This document shows positions 12,141 through 23,722 of a DNA stretch of 64,000 bases, in pieces. Where the stretch lies: contig CM040089.1 of NCBI GenBank assembly GCA_022496805.1, positions 2,172,501 to 2,236,500 of the forward strand, given 5' to 3'. The translations under genes were made by a program, and so were the position numbers. Position 1 is the first letter of the stretch; every line of letters begins with the position of its first letter. The notes under the pieces were generated by a model. The model did not search any database. It worked only from the letters and a program-made list of their open reading frames with translations, and was not told where the DNA came from. The DNA is from Pohlia nutans (Eukaryota > Streptophyta > Bryopsida > Bryales > Mniaceae).

Positions 12141-13153
12141 TGTCAATAGCATCTGGTCACCCCCATAGGCTCCCAGAACAAAAAACAAGGATTCCTGGAC
12201 GGATTGTGACAAAAGAGAAACAAAAGAACACAGCTCTCACAGCTGTGGTGATGCCTTGTGGCGGGCACAGAACGAGGCCCTAAACAGATGCTGGTGGAAA
12301 GCGAAAGGAAAAGAAGAGTACACTGAACTCTACCAATTTTTAAAGAAGGTTCGATACAGTACCAATCTTTCAAATCCAAAAAGAAAAAGAGAAAGGGGAA
12401 GGAATATCCCGGACTGATCTACATTCCCTAGACGTAGAGCGAGCAGGCAGGCAGAGGCAGCAACGGAGCAAGTTCAGTGGGCTTGGCCACCAGCCCGACA
12501 GGAATAGCAACAGCAAACAGGGAGCAAGGAGCGCATGCTGCATAGCAGAGCAAACTGGGGTCCCCACTTGCAGTGCTAGAAGACACCCGCCTAAGCACAA
12601 GGCCCCGTGCTGGCTCACGCTCCAGTCTCCCACTATGCCTTATATTTCCGCGCCTCCCTAGTTTCCCCATTTCTATATTCCCAACGCCCTCTGAGATGCA
12701 TTCACGTGCATGCAGGTTCATGCATGTAGCGACTGGACTCTCCACTTGCACCTGGACCTCACTGCAACTTGCCTGCCTGCACCGCCATCTGAGCCACTGA
12801 CCCGGCCCCCGCCACCACCCTCATCGTCGTCGTCCTCATTGCTGCTTGCCTTGCCTTGCCTAAGTTGTACCATCTCCCTGCGCGCTAACGATTTCCTCCA
12901 ATTCCTGATCAGTACTACGTTTCGTTAACGAAGAAGAAGACGACGAAGAAAACGAATCAGCAGTACAGTTTTCTACACGGATTGGTTACTGGTTGGGGTT
13001 TGATTGGAGACCATAAGGACAGAAGAAGATTTTGTTGATTTGGATAGTAGCAAGTTGTGAACGGAACGTAATTGACGTTCCCACAAGTTGCGACTGGTGG
13101 GTGTTGGTGTGACCGTCAGGAACTAGTGTTAGGGTTGCTGCAACCATCAGGGT
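12141..13153 (+). promoter_or_regulatory. Upstream and leader region of copy B
   Basis: Base composition rises here relative to the AT-rich DNA to the left. The region holds CT-rich tracts (12640-12690, 12790-12870), with CTTATATTTC near 12641 as a weak TATA-like candidate. The transcription start is not determinable by eye. The conserved 17-mer shared with copy C is listed separately. Confidence 0.4.
12521..12537 (+). promoter_or_regulatory. Conserved upstream block shared by bHLH copies B and C
   Basis: GGAGCAAGGAGCGCATG is identical at 12521-12537 (633 bp before the B start codon) and 58375-58391 (502 bp before the C start codon). Weaker similarity continues (CTGCA, then a short A/G stretch). 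Flanking non-coding DNA of the two genes is otherwise unalignable, so a retained cis element or leader segment is likely. Confidence 0.5.
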
Positions 13154-14225
13154 ATGGCGCTGTTTGAGAAAGTCTGCGAGGATGGTTACGCTTCCGACTT
13201 GACCGATGCCGAGGGTGACGAGGAGTACGGAGCGCGTGGGACCAAGCGCGCGTTTGTTGACAATGGTGTGGTGCCGGAGCGACGGTTGCGCAGTCGAATC
13301 GATGAGCAGCTTGCGCTTTTGCGAGCCCTCATACCCAATTCTTGCACAGTGAGTACTTACTCTTTTGAACCTCTTTGTATGTTCAGAGGGGGCGTCGGTA
13401 TTTAGTCGTGACCATTCAATCGTTTTGTCGAGATGGAAGCCTGACGATCCTTGCTTGCTTGCTTGCAGGATGAGAGGGCGTCGGTATTGACAGGCGCATA
13501 CGAGTACATCGAGAAGCTGCAGAGTCAAGTGCACGAACTGCATTCTGAGCTTGACACGGAGTCATGCAGCGATGACGACGATGTGAGTTCCTGCGAAGAC
13601 GAGAACCTGAGCCCGTCGTGTAGCGAAGACGAGAGACCAGTGGACTCTAATTCTGCCTTCGAATGGAGCTGTGCCAGCCGCCGTGGACGGTCGCGCGCTA
13701 GGGTACGTTTCTGGAAGTCCCCCTTTTTCTCCTTGTCGCTTCGATTACAAAATGCGATACTCGACTTTACGTTTCAAGAGGGCTGACAAGATTGTTGGTA
13801 TGATCAGGTGGAGGTAGTGAGCACCAGAGCGGGTCTGCGAATCCGGGTGGAGTGTGACAAAAGGGCAGGCCTGTTGGCAGACATAGTGAAAGTGCTGGAG
13901 TCGAGGGGCCTGAACGTGGAAGAAGCCAACGTAGGTTTCGAGGATCGATTTGTACTAGACTGCATCGGATCACTGGTACGGACTTATGATCCTTGAATGC
14001 TCCGATCATTCGGTGACAGTGTATAACTTTGGTTGTGGGATCTGCACGTACATTGGCATTGCGATATTGCGCACAGTGAACAGCGGCCGGCAGTTGGATT
14101 TGGAAGTGTTGGAATCTGTGCTGAACGGTGTTGTTGGTTTGATGCAGGTGGACAGAAAGCACGTTGTGGAGTACAGACACGTGGGGTCACGGCTTCGGTC
14201 GCTGGTCACAAAGTCGCATGCTTAA
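13154..14225 (+). CDS. bHLH-ACT transcription regulator, copy B (complete)
   Basis: Exons are 13154-13348, 13469-13702, 13808-13975 and 14148-14225 (TAA), all GT-AG and phase 0, giving 224 residues. The N-terminus carries YASDLTDAEGD, a motif also in copies A and C. The HLH spans about residues 45-85 across the exon 1/2 junction. An acidic Asp/Glu/Ser stretch follows, then the ACT-like domain in exons 3-4. Exon 3 is identical in sequence to copy A, while exon 1 differs strongly (shorter, with other residues between the YASD motif and PERR). The start is the first ATG in frame, with GGGT immediately before it. If intron 3 were retained the protein would end ten codons later, inside a truncated ACT domain. 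The basic region lacks the usual E-box-contacting residues, so the role is probably as a dimer partner; this is inference. Confidence 0.85.
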
Positions 14226-14720
14226 CGTGGGACGTACTACACTTGAAGGTCGTCCAATACCCTGCATGCATTGGTCACTTGAGTGACTGTGCGTCCAACC
14301 CGGTGGCCATTTCATGTACGTGACCAGAATGACAGATCTTACTAGTGCAGAGCGATGGCGCGAAAGTTAGTGCTGCTGCAAGTCCAGAACGCGGTGCTGG
14401 GATACTTGAGTTGAGTGCTGCAGTTGTAGACCCAAACACATGAGTGTTTTGGGGTTTGCAGCTTGGATTGGAGCTTCAAGCAAACTTAAGGTTATCAATG
14501 AAGAGCTTCATGGAGTGGCAGAGCCGTGCGTACACGTCTGAAGTAGTTCATCGCTGATCAACGAAACGTAGATCCACTTGATTCAGCAGTTCGACTCTTG
14601 ATTCAAGCATCCAACGCTGAAGTCACGGAGTCTTCTAAGTCGCCATCGAAGGATAATCCAATGGCTTCATCTGAAACGCATGTCGAGCACAAACCCACTT
14701 CTCCAAAGCCATTGTAACCG
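14226..14720 (+). other. Duplicated 3' flank of copy B
   Basis: Colinear with the region after copy A (1114-1605) with a few small indels. It probably includes the 3' UTR. Similarity to copy A ends near 14716. Confidence 0.6.
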
Positions 14721-14953
14721 ATGCTGCAACCCATATGGGCAAAATGCTGCAGCTATTGATCGATGGTGCAGTTGTCGGAATGTGCGCTCCATGCGATCGA
14801 TTATCAGATAAGGGACTTCCCTGATGGTGGTGGTGCAGTGTACTTCATACTAGTTCGACACACCGCCTCCCTTTTGGAGTTAGTATTAGATAACTCCATG
14901 CCGGGTTGGACGGTATTCTGTGAATTTTGTTATTACTACCATTTGTCATTAAT

Positions 14954-15034
14954 ACAAGTTTGCAATCAAATTGCATTGTTACAAGTTTGCAATCAAGTCG
15001 CATTGTTGCAAGTTTGCAATCAAATCGCATTCTT
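14954..15034. repeat. 27-bp tandem repeat, 3 copies
   Basis: Three consecutive units begin (A/G)CAAGTTTGCAATCAA at 14954, 14981 and 15008, differing at a few bases. The surrounding 14720-15500 has no recognisable gene. Confidence 0.95.
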
Positions 15035-16006
15035 ATTGTGGAAGAGCGAATCTCCCATCATCTAGTAGCGGAAGGGTTATTTGGATTTGAATCTGTGTTT
15101 TGGGTCCGCTGCAGAGGCGGCTACAGGTCCCGAGGAAAGTGAGTTCTAGCAACTGGCTTTTTTCATGATCAAGGGTATTTATGAGCACAAGTTGCATTCT
15201 TTTTGGCAAATGGAGGGATGAATTCAGAGAAGTAAAGGTAACTTGGTTTGGTTGGGCAATCCTTTGGGAATAAATTAGTGTGGGAATTCTTCAGATGTTG
15301 TGTGGTCGCTTGTATCGTTCAATCCCTTGAAGGTATGGTGGATATTTACTAACAACAGGTGTAATGTTGTGAGACGCAACACAGTTTTATGACAAGTGGT
15401 GTCCACTGATATTTTTAACGTTGAAGATACCAACTACACGTGCTAAAAATCTTGTTTGTACTCGAATTCTATGCGCTGTTGATCTAGGTTGCTTAGTAAG
15501 TTAACCCCTAAACGTCCTCACCTCTCTCCAGATTTGGAGAATTCCAAAGATGTCTTATAAATTACATGTAACTAAGAGGGATATTCTGAACTTGATATAT
15601 GAGAAAAGTTCTACATTATGAATTTTAGATTCCATCCATACGGTTAGATCTGCGATTGCTATCACCAATAAATTTTGTATAAATTTGAAACTTCAAATAT
15701 GAAATTCTTTTGTAATTTGATTATGAATAAGATATTGACAATTTGTACATGGAATTTGTTGTGATTGGTTGAAAGTGTAGTGATTTTTGGAGATTTTTTG
15801 GTTGCTTAATATTATGAGTTGACTTTTTTAAGAGTACTTTTACACTAAAATCTTTGAAATTTTGGATGAATCACTACACTGAATGGTGTATTTAGTGTCT
15901 GGGGAGAATTGATGTCTTTTACCACAATTCATTCAAAAGTGATGAGAAATAGTCTCCCTTCACACTTCATAGGAGTTTGCCACTTGTCATTGACTTTCAT
16001 TGAGAG

Positions 16007-16358
16007 CCCCGCCTCTAAATCCCCCGGTGGTGTATTTTATCTCCTTGCAATTGAGTTTTCAATTTGTGCCAAAAAAATAAAAATAAAAGAATCCCCCGGT
16101 GGTCTTGAATGCGGGGCTACTGTTCATGGGCCCCCCCTTTTCTGAAATTTCCATTTTGGGCACCTTCGGTGCTTTTTTTGGCAATTTTTTTTTCAAATTT
16201 GGAGCCTACGGCCCCAATTTACTCGAGGGGGACCTACTTGGGAATAAAAAACCATTGGAGGAGGGGGTTGTTTTTTAAGGTGGGCCCGTATAAGGACCAA
16301 AATAGGGGGCACTTTTGTCCCCATTCATTGAAGACCACCGGGGGATTTAGAGAAATCC
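16007..16358. mobile_element. Mutator-like MITE nested in the TA element
   Basis: A 9-bp duplication CATTGAGAG lies at 15998-16006 and 16359-16367. Near-terminal inverted repeats are CTCTAAATCCCCCGGTGG and CCACCGGGGGATTTAGAG. The outermost few bases do not pair. A 9-bp duplication favours Mutator-like elements. The interior (16120-16320) is rich in G and C runs and holds no credible ORF. Confidence 0.7.
16031..16089 (+). mobile_element. Ultra-short LINE 3' end
   Basis: Fifty-nine bases ending in TTTGTGCC plus an A-rich tail, inserted in the left TIR of the Mutator-like MITE. A 13-bp duplication AATCCCCCGGTGG flanks it (16018-16030, 16090-16102). The same CCTTGCAATTGA and CAATTTGTGCC words occur at the end of the LINE at 29100-29640. 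It is an extremely 5'-truncated retroposition event. Confidence 0.8.
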
Positions 16359-16742
16359 CATTGAGAGTGCCATGTTCTTTCCAAGTAAAGAGAGTGATAT
16401 GAGGTGGCATGCCATATTTATTATAAAATTTCCATATGTCATTGGAACACTACATTCATTTTTACTTCCAAAGACACTATATCTCCCTAAAATTAAATAG
16501 TGTTCAGGTTTAGAAATAGTGTCCAAGGACATTAAATACGCCATTCAGTGTACAACATAAAATGAGGCATAAGAATTTCACAAATCATCCCCTTTATAAT
16601 CGGATCACACATGCATGAAGCTAACCTCCCATAAAATATATAGTAAAAAATCCACAGTGCAAAAAGTCAATGATGGATGAAAAAATTGTGTTTGATTCTG
16701 TACATCGATCACTTTTTGGATGGTTGGACGTTTAGGAGTTAA

Positions 16743-19700
16743 CTTATAGTCTACCCTCCATAGTATGCTACCATAAGTCCATAACATGGTGATATTATTC
16801 TTTCAAGCAATTCACATGTGACAACTCATGTCTGTGACCAATCCAAGTATGCCACCTTGAAGTTAGGACTTCCCAAACATGTCATATTAGAAAGGACCAA
16901 TTATACTATATTTCTGATTTCTTACCATGTTTATCTTAGATCCTGATCATACAGCATTGTGACGTGCGTCTCAACAAAACTGATGTGCCATCCAACCTTA
17001 TTTAATGTAACTTGACCCAATACCACCTACTAACCCACTTTCGTTCAAATGCAAGGATGTGATTCAATGCCGCTTAAATGTAGAATAATGATTCTAGAGT
17101 TAGAATGTAATGCTATAGCATATGCCTTATTGTTTGGATAATTGGAGGTTAAGGCATGTGCTTTCTCTCCATACTCTCATTCTAAAATTCATTATTGTTC
17201 TACATTTGAGCGGAATTGGATCATTGGATGGTATCGAGTAAGGCTACCTTATACACTAGGATGATATGAAAAGTTCTTTAGAAAAAAATCTATGGCATAA
17301 CGTCAAGAGCATTTGTGTAGAGGGTAAAATTTTATGAACCTGTCATTATATGTATACATCTTGAACTTGGAAGGTTAGGAAAAAAAATAAAAATTCTTCA
17401 TGTTTTATATGGATAGAAGGATTTTATATTCTTTTACATGAAAAATGCATTGGTGTAAAGTACATATAAAGTACATGGTGTACTTTAGACATGTTACATA
17501 TGTGGTAATTGTTGAACACTAATTTTTCAAAATTTTAGATTGAAATGATTTTTTGAGAGTACAAGTGTACTCAAAATGATCACTTCAATAGACTGTGGAT
17601 TGGTGATGTTTCGTGCGAGTGTTGAGATACGTGTTTGAGCTAAAAGTCTTGTGGGTAGCAACAACCTCATACTACCATATGAGTCGTGTATAAAGTAGGA
17701 TATACACCAAATCAATAGTGAACCTAAAATTGACACTACGTGTCACTTATACACGTTTAACATGTAAAGTTGACACTATGTACCATTTACACATTTAACC
17801 TATAATGGGTGTGTTTGTAATTAAACTATCAATTGTCAAGATAAAATCATTAAACTATACAATGAACAAATACTAAATATATACAAGGGACAAATGCTCA
17901 AAAAAAAGACAAACCGTGGCTTGAAATTTTAAACCAACATGCAAACTACCATTTTCTACATATATGTACATTTTTCTTCTTTTCTAAACCTTACAAAACA
18001 CCTCTCAAGAATCATTATGTACCGGTAGACAAAATTAGTGATTAATTCTTGAATTTGAATGTATTCAAAGCTTCATATGCAACAAAGTTTGAAAATGGAG
18101 TACCAATTTTTGAACTACGGTATCAATGAAACAATACAAGAGTCTTGATTCTATGTATTTTAATTATGAATCACAGCATCATTAATTTCCTAGAAATCTT
18201 AAACTCAAGGAACATCATCTATCCAATACACATGCATCACAATATTACACGAGGTTCTGAAAAGCAATTCGCTAATTATGCACTTAGCCATATAATCATG
18301 CACTTGGCCCCCAGACGCATTAAAAAAATTGTCTAAAAAAAACGATTTTTGTCTTTCTACAATCCCTTACATTGTAAACAAACAATTTTTTTTGTTTATT
18401 TATCCTTATCTTTATCTTTTCTTTTATCTTTTCTTTTATCTTGTTTGTTTTCTTGTCTTCCTCTTGTCTTCCTTCTTGTCTTCTTTCTTGTCTTTCTTTT
18501 TCTTCATTCTTTTCTTTCCATTATTGGCTCTTCTTGTGTAGCCGCAGATCCCACACTCGCACCAAAGGTTCAAAAATAACTAAAAATAAAAATAAAATTA
18601 TCTTTTTTATTTTCCTCTTCTCTATTTAGAGTTTAGCTTGCCATTTGCTGTATTGAATCCTAAAAATATATATATATATATATATATTTAGGGTATAGCC
18701 ACCGGCTGAACCATAAACGGCGCGGAAAATAAAATAAAAAATAAAAAAATCACTTGTTCTGGCTGTGGAGGTGCAGTGCCGAATCCTTAAAAAGGTTTAA
18801 AAATTCAGGGTACAGCCATCGGCTGAACCATGAACGGCAGCGGAAAAAAAAATTGCTTGTTCTGGCCGTAGGGGTGCGCTCATAAAAAGCCGAAAAGGGT
18901 TTTTTCCTTCTTTAAAAATTCAAAGGAATTCTAAACAATCTCAAAAATCAAACTCCCACCATACCTAACAAGAACAAATTAGGAAATAGACTTTTGTCCA
19001 CTATTAAATCAGGGTTCCAAACCTTGAGCAAAATCACATAACATCACAAAATCGTTCACGTTCTAAGCTTACAGGGTAAGAAAAGAAATAAAACACAATC
19101 CAATATCACGAACAACACAAAATTGTTCACGTTCTAAGCTTATATGGTAAGCAAAGAAACAAAACAAAATCAAATACAGTAAACCAGTCGACAAAGGCAT
19201 CTCTGTAAATACTGCAAACCCTGAGTGCAAGTTGCTACTTGGGATCCACTAAATCAAAAATAATAATTCCCCCAACAAATTGTGAAACAACAACTGCTCA
19301 GATACCAAATCGCTTGAAGAAGATGACAATTCCAAAAGAAAGCTATAATAGCAAACCAGAGTGAATTGTAGGAAAAAAACATATTAAGTAGGAAACAAAG
19401 CTCCAGCTCTAAGAGCATGAATTGGAAATTTGAGAATTTCTCAAGAGGTGGTATCCCTCACCTGTGTCCGTAACTCAATTTTTAACCTCTTCTAATATGT
19501 AGTCTATAGGTTTTTTTTCATCAATTTTGCGATCCAAAGAGGAAGACCAAGTTGAATAGATGATGAAATTCAAAACACACTCAAATATGCACATGTTTAA
19601 TTTCATTCTCTATTTGTTTCACCATAGTTTGTTACACAATTCATAAGAGAAGCTTCTAATAGCATTGAAAGGTTAAATTAGAAGGACTTGGAAATTTGCA

Positions 19701-21005
19701 ATATGGAATAGATTACCTTATGTTGCTAAAAAACTTTGAAAAGTTATATGAAAGTTGAACAAATTTCAAACTTCCATATTTTTAAATCTAAATTTAATTT
19801 GATTGAAAATTTTAATTTTTAGAGATGCACTTAAAATCAACCTGGTTTTTATTTTCCTAAAGATTATTAAGTAAAAAGAGATATAAGGTGAAAGAAATAA
19901 CTAAAATCATTAATAGTTCTAACATGGAATAGAATCATGTCAATGTCGATTCCAATCGTGAGAATCAAGGCTTCTTTTTTGGTTTTTGACATAAAGCCTA
20001 TTTGGCTACAATATCTTTAAAGATCAGTGTTGTTGTTGCGACTTTGTGATCTTTTGGGGCTAAATTAGCTTGCTATATTGGTATAAGTTTAGTTAGATTC
20101 ATGTCATAGTATGGTGATCTAAAATTTTCAAAGAGTGCATTCAAATGGTAACAATTGTATTGGTAAGAAGCAATTAAGCAATATATGAACAACATAGGTT
20201 AATAGTTGGAGTTCTAATGCAAAAATTACAAGACATTGGACCAGATATGCATCATTGAATGATTTTGGTCTTCCCTTTGAATGCTCACTGAACTGGTATT
20301 CAAAGTTCAACAACAACATCCTCAATATATTCCGTTAATCTGGCGACAAACAAAAAATGAATCAAAGAATGTCAAGGCGGCATATGTAGATATTTTTAGA
20401 AGTGAAAAGAGTTATATGGCTCCATTGAATATTTCTACATCGAATATTGGGCTACAGTCATTGATCTTTACACCCAAATTTTGTATGAAACCGTCACCAT
20501 TAAGAAAATTTGATAGCTTTTGATAGCCAAAAAGAACTAGGACTAGTGAGAATTTGATAGATTTTGATAGCCTAAAAAAATGGGACTGGTGGGAATTTGA
20601 TAGCTTTTCATAGCCTAAAAAAATGTTGTAGCAAGCAATCTAAATCCTATGAATTTATGTTTGTTGGAAAAAAAATGTGAAAATTGAGTTCAAAAACGAA
20701 TTCTATGCATTATTTTTTCAAAAAGAAGTTCTAATTGCCCACAAAAAAAAAGACTTTCTCTTTTTTACATTACATATCCAAATGGAACAAATCAAAGTTT
20801 TCTATGAATGTATAAACACAATCTATGGAATAAATATAAACCCGAATTCCCAATTGTTCTTCAAACGAACCACGGTCCTTTCAGAATTAAATTGTCAAAT
20901 TCCATTCATTGGGAAGAAGTCAAAGTAAAAAACAAATGATGAAATCATGAATGAAACTTAACATACATCTATACCACATACCTAATTTGTTGCCTTTGAA
21001 GCAAG
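16743..21005. other. AT-rich gene-free stretch with short repeats
   Basis: No gene seen in 4.2 kb. Contents: an inverted repeat at 17060-17230; a CT-rich tract at 18380-18530; a TA run near 18668-18690; a duplicated block at 18691-18880 (GCC(A/G)(C/T)CGGCTGAACCAT); a roughly 70-bp duplication at 19023-19175 (GTTCACGTTCTAAGCTTA twice); and three units of about 50 bp with TTTGATAG at 20508-20625. Confidence 0.5.
17060..17230. repeat. Inverted repeat, hairpin-forming
   Basis: Arms run from GATTCAATGCCGCTTAAATG to about AGAATG on the left and from CATTCTAAAATTCATTATTG to GAGCGGAATTGGATC on the right, around a roughly 60-base loop. Probably a small MITE; clear target duplications were not found. 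Confidence 0.6.
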
Positions 21006-21009
21006 TTAA

Positions 21010-21589
21010 CTCCTAAAGGACCAACCCTCCATTTTTTGGACGATGTACAAAATTCATCCACATTTTCTCATCCATCATGCACTTTTTTGCAAAGAAAAGA
21101 AATACAACAAAATAGCTATGCCAAGATAGCTTCATGCATGTGATTAGAAAGGGATCTGATTAGAAATGGGATGATTTTTGAAATTTATATGCCTCATTTT
21201 ATGTTGCAGTGATTCACTAAAAATTTCAAAGATTTTAGTCTAAATGTGCTCTTGAAAAAACAAACTCATAAAATTAAGCAACCAAAAAATCTCCAAAAAT
21301 CACTACACTTAGAGTATTACATTTCAACCTATCACAACAAATTTCATCCACAAATTGTCAATATCTTATTTGTAATTGAATTACAAAATGTTTTAGAATT
21401 TCAAGTTTCAAATTTTATACAAAATATTGGTGATAGCAATTGCAAATCTAACCGTATGGATAGAATCTGAAATTTATAATGTACAACTTTTATTCATACA
21501 TCAAGTGCAAAAATATCCCTCTTGGTTGCATTTTATGATGCATGTTTGCAAAACTGCTGAATTTGGAGAGGGGTGAGGACGTTTAGAGG
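21010..21589. mobile_element. TTAA-flanked element, subfamily 1
   Basis: Starts CTCCTAAAGGACC and ends GAGGACGTTTAGAGG. The left flank is TTAA (21006-21009); the right flank has decayed to TTAC (21590-21593). Interior colinear with 2775-3341. Confidence 0.7.
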
Positions 21590-21633
21590 TTACCATTGGA
21601 GAATTTCAACTTTCTAGCTCAACACCTAAAGTA

Positions 21634-21849
21634 GGAGCACCTAAAACCAACACTGTACCTAATCGCAACAATATCTAGGCTCGATAGTCATTCTAGGACG
21701 GAAATCTAGGTAGACCATATACACCTTGTTATTTTGGTCAAAATACAATAAAGGCTTTATGATGTGCCTAGATTTGCGTTCTAAAATGATTGCATGCTTT
21801 AGATTATATCGCAATTAGGTACAGTGTTGGTGTTGGTTTTAGGTGCTCC
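21634..21849. mobile_element. Long-TIR MITE, 216 bp
   Basis: Left end GGAGCACCTAAAACCAACAC and right end GTTGGTTTTAGGTGCTCC, with TA on each side (21632-21633, 21850-21851). Pairing extends further in (ACTGTACCTAATCGCAA against TTGCGATTAGGTACAGT, allowing one change), so most of the element folds into a hairpin. Confidence 0.75.
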
Positions 21850-22182
21850 TAACAAAATTTTTGGAAACAAGGAGAGATCTTGCATGAGAACCGTTGGTCC
21901 GTTTGTGCATTTGCTGAAAAAGAGAAAAGACCGGTACTGTAGGGATTAGTGGGTTTAACCATTAATGCATTTCAGAACATTCTGAGATTAAGTGACAGGG
22001 ATTCTGGGTTAACAGATATGAACAAGCAGCCCCATGCAGTGAGGATCAAGGCACAAACTAGAACTTCATTGCTGGAATGGATGTAGCAATCCTTCACAAT
22101 GAGCATCTCATGCATCTCATGCAAAGGAAAACTAGTAAACTACTGTTTTCTTACCCTAGAATATTGGGATAAGAACACACCC

Positions 22183-22224
22183 GGCCATGTTGGCCATGTT
22201 GGCCATGTTGGCCTTGTTGGCCAT
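22183..22224. repeat. 9-bp tandem repeat
   Basis: Units of GGCCATGTT are repeated four to five times; one unit reads GGCCTTGTT. Confidence 0.95.
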
Positions 22225-22783
22225 GCATTAATAAGTTATCACTTCCAAACATATATCCTTGCTGTGTCCCTAACACTGATTCTGACAGTCACTGACCAAA
22301 GCAGAATATACATATGATCATTGATCGTCTAGGTACTTTGCTTGAAAGGCGATCCTTTGAATTGTTCTTTGTTGGCATGCTTGCTCTGAATGGTTCGTTG
22401 CTGGCAATGCATGCTTTGAATTGTTCTTGCAGATTCCACAGTCATTGTAAACTTAGGACTTGTCCTTCACCAACAACTGATTTGAAGCAGTGCCTTCGAA
22501 GAACAGTGTATGTAGCTATTTTTATACACAAACTGTTTTTGACACTTGTTTTGATGTCCATGTGCCATGTGTCTTTGCAAGGTCTTAACTGGATGAGGCA
22601 AATGATGGGGAAGCGGCTGTGCGTGGTCCAGCTTTACCTAGATTCAGTCATCTTCTTATTTTTGGAAAGATTTGAGACATTAGAGTTTTCCTACTAGTAT
22701 TGCCCATTTATTTATCCACTGCAAGATCCATTGGTTGAATTTCAGTTAAAAAATTCCCAATTGAAACAGCTGCTCATCATAAA

Positions 22784-23722
22784 ATTCAGTAGCCTTCATG
22801 CCCACTGTCTTTCCTTCATGCACTCTATTTATCACCTTGAGCCTCCACCTTTCCACTTAGTTACTGATGAAGAACGGTTGGGTGTGGAATATTCCATGCC
22901 ATCTACTGTAGAGCGAAGGCAAATGCTACTGAATGTTATGATTAATGGACAGTTTTTCCCTCAAAATTGACCAGGTTTTTGATCTGCTGTCAACTACATG
23001 GAGATGTAGTGAGTGGGTTTACTTGGGCTTACAAGCAAGTCAACCAATGTGGAAACTCTGGCCCAGTTGAATTTGTTGCTCAGTTACAAGAATTCTGCAC
23101 TGCATGTGGGGTTTTTCATCATCCAAATGCACTACTGTTTTTTATTGTGTGGCATAAGAGTCATGTTCAAATGCCCCAAAATGTAGACTATACTCAATTG
23201 TTGAATGACTTTGCGGCTATCATGTAACTGTAATCATACTCTTTGATGAAAATGGTCTTGAAGTAATCATCACGGCATGTCCTTTTCAATTTCCTAGTGG
23301 TCCAATTGGACATGAAAGGTAGACATTCGGAAGTGAACACTCAAACGGTTATTTAGTATGGTACACAGGAAGAACGGGAGGGTGATACCGGGGGTAGCCT
23401 GGAGGCCAATGTAGATTTACCCCCCCCCCCCCCCCCCCCGTATCACCCTCCCGTTCTTAATTGGTAAGAATGGTATAATAATTCCAAGGCTACATGTGAA
23501 TTAGCATATTCAATTTAGTAACACCAACTACTACACATCACAAATGTCATAACATTCAATAGCATGCATTGTCACTGCCTTGGCTCTAGAGTAGATGGTG
23601 TGGAATATTCCACACCCAATAACACTTTATCAGTAGCTAAGTGGACACATGGAGGCTCAAGGTGATGAGCAGAGTGCGTGAAGGAAAGGCAACGGACGTG
23701 AAGGCTAGTGAATGTTATGGTT
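22784..23722. repeat. Large imperfect inverted repeat
   Basis: The left arm at about 22784-22955 pairs with the right arm at about 23540-23722. Matching landmarks are CACCTTGAGCCTCCA, the palindrome TGGAATATTCCA and TGAATGTTATGA. The arms are roughly 80% identical with small gaps. The roughly 600-base centre has short ORFs I do not recognise and a mini-hairpin element. Genes: none credible. Confidence 0.65.
23370..23458. mobile_element. 89-bp mini-MITE with a 20-base C run
   Basis: Arms AAGAACGGGAGGGTGATAC (23370-23388) and GTATCACCCTCCCGTTCTT (23440-23458) are perfect inverted repeats. An uninterrupted run of 20 C lies at 23420-23439, while the left arm is followed by only GGGGG. Confidence 0.7.

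Larger units (their letters stand above)
15877..16550. mobile_element. MITE with TA duplication nested in the TTAA element
   Basis: TIRs CACTGAATGGTGTATTTA and TAAATACGCCATTCAGTG are flanked by TA (15875-15876, 16551-16552). Relatives of the host element read CACTACAACATG uninterrupted here, so one TA existed before insertion. The TA target fits Tc1/mariner. Confidence 0.8.
15505..16738. mobile_element. TTAA-flanked element, subfamily 1, carrying nested insertions
   Basis: Ends CCCCTAAACGTCCTCACC and GGTTGGACGTTTAGGAG, with TTAA at 15501-15504 and 16739-16742. It is inverted relative to the copy at 2775. After removing the TA-flanked insert at 15877-16550, about 560 bp remain, matching its relatives. 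Confidence 0.75.

Noticed and set aside
18349..18629. Phe/Leu/Ser-rich ORFs as membrane proteins
   Set aside because: They are translations of a CT-rich low-complexity tract in three frames.
22314..22697. 127-codon ORF as a gene
   Set aside because: No domain recognised, no splice context, and it adjoins a large inverted repeat; composition is that of non-coding DNA.
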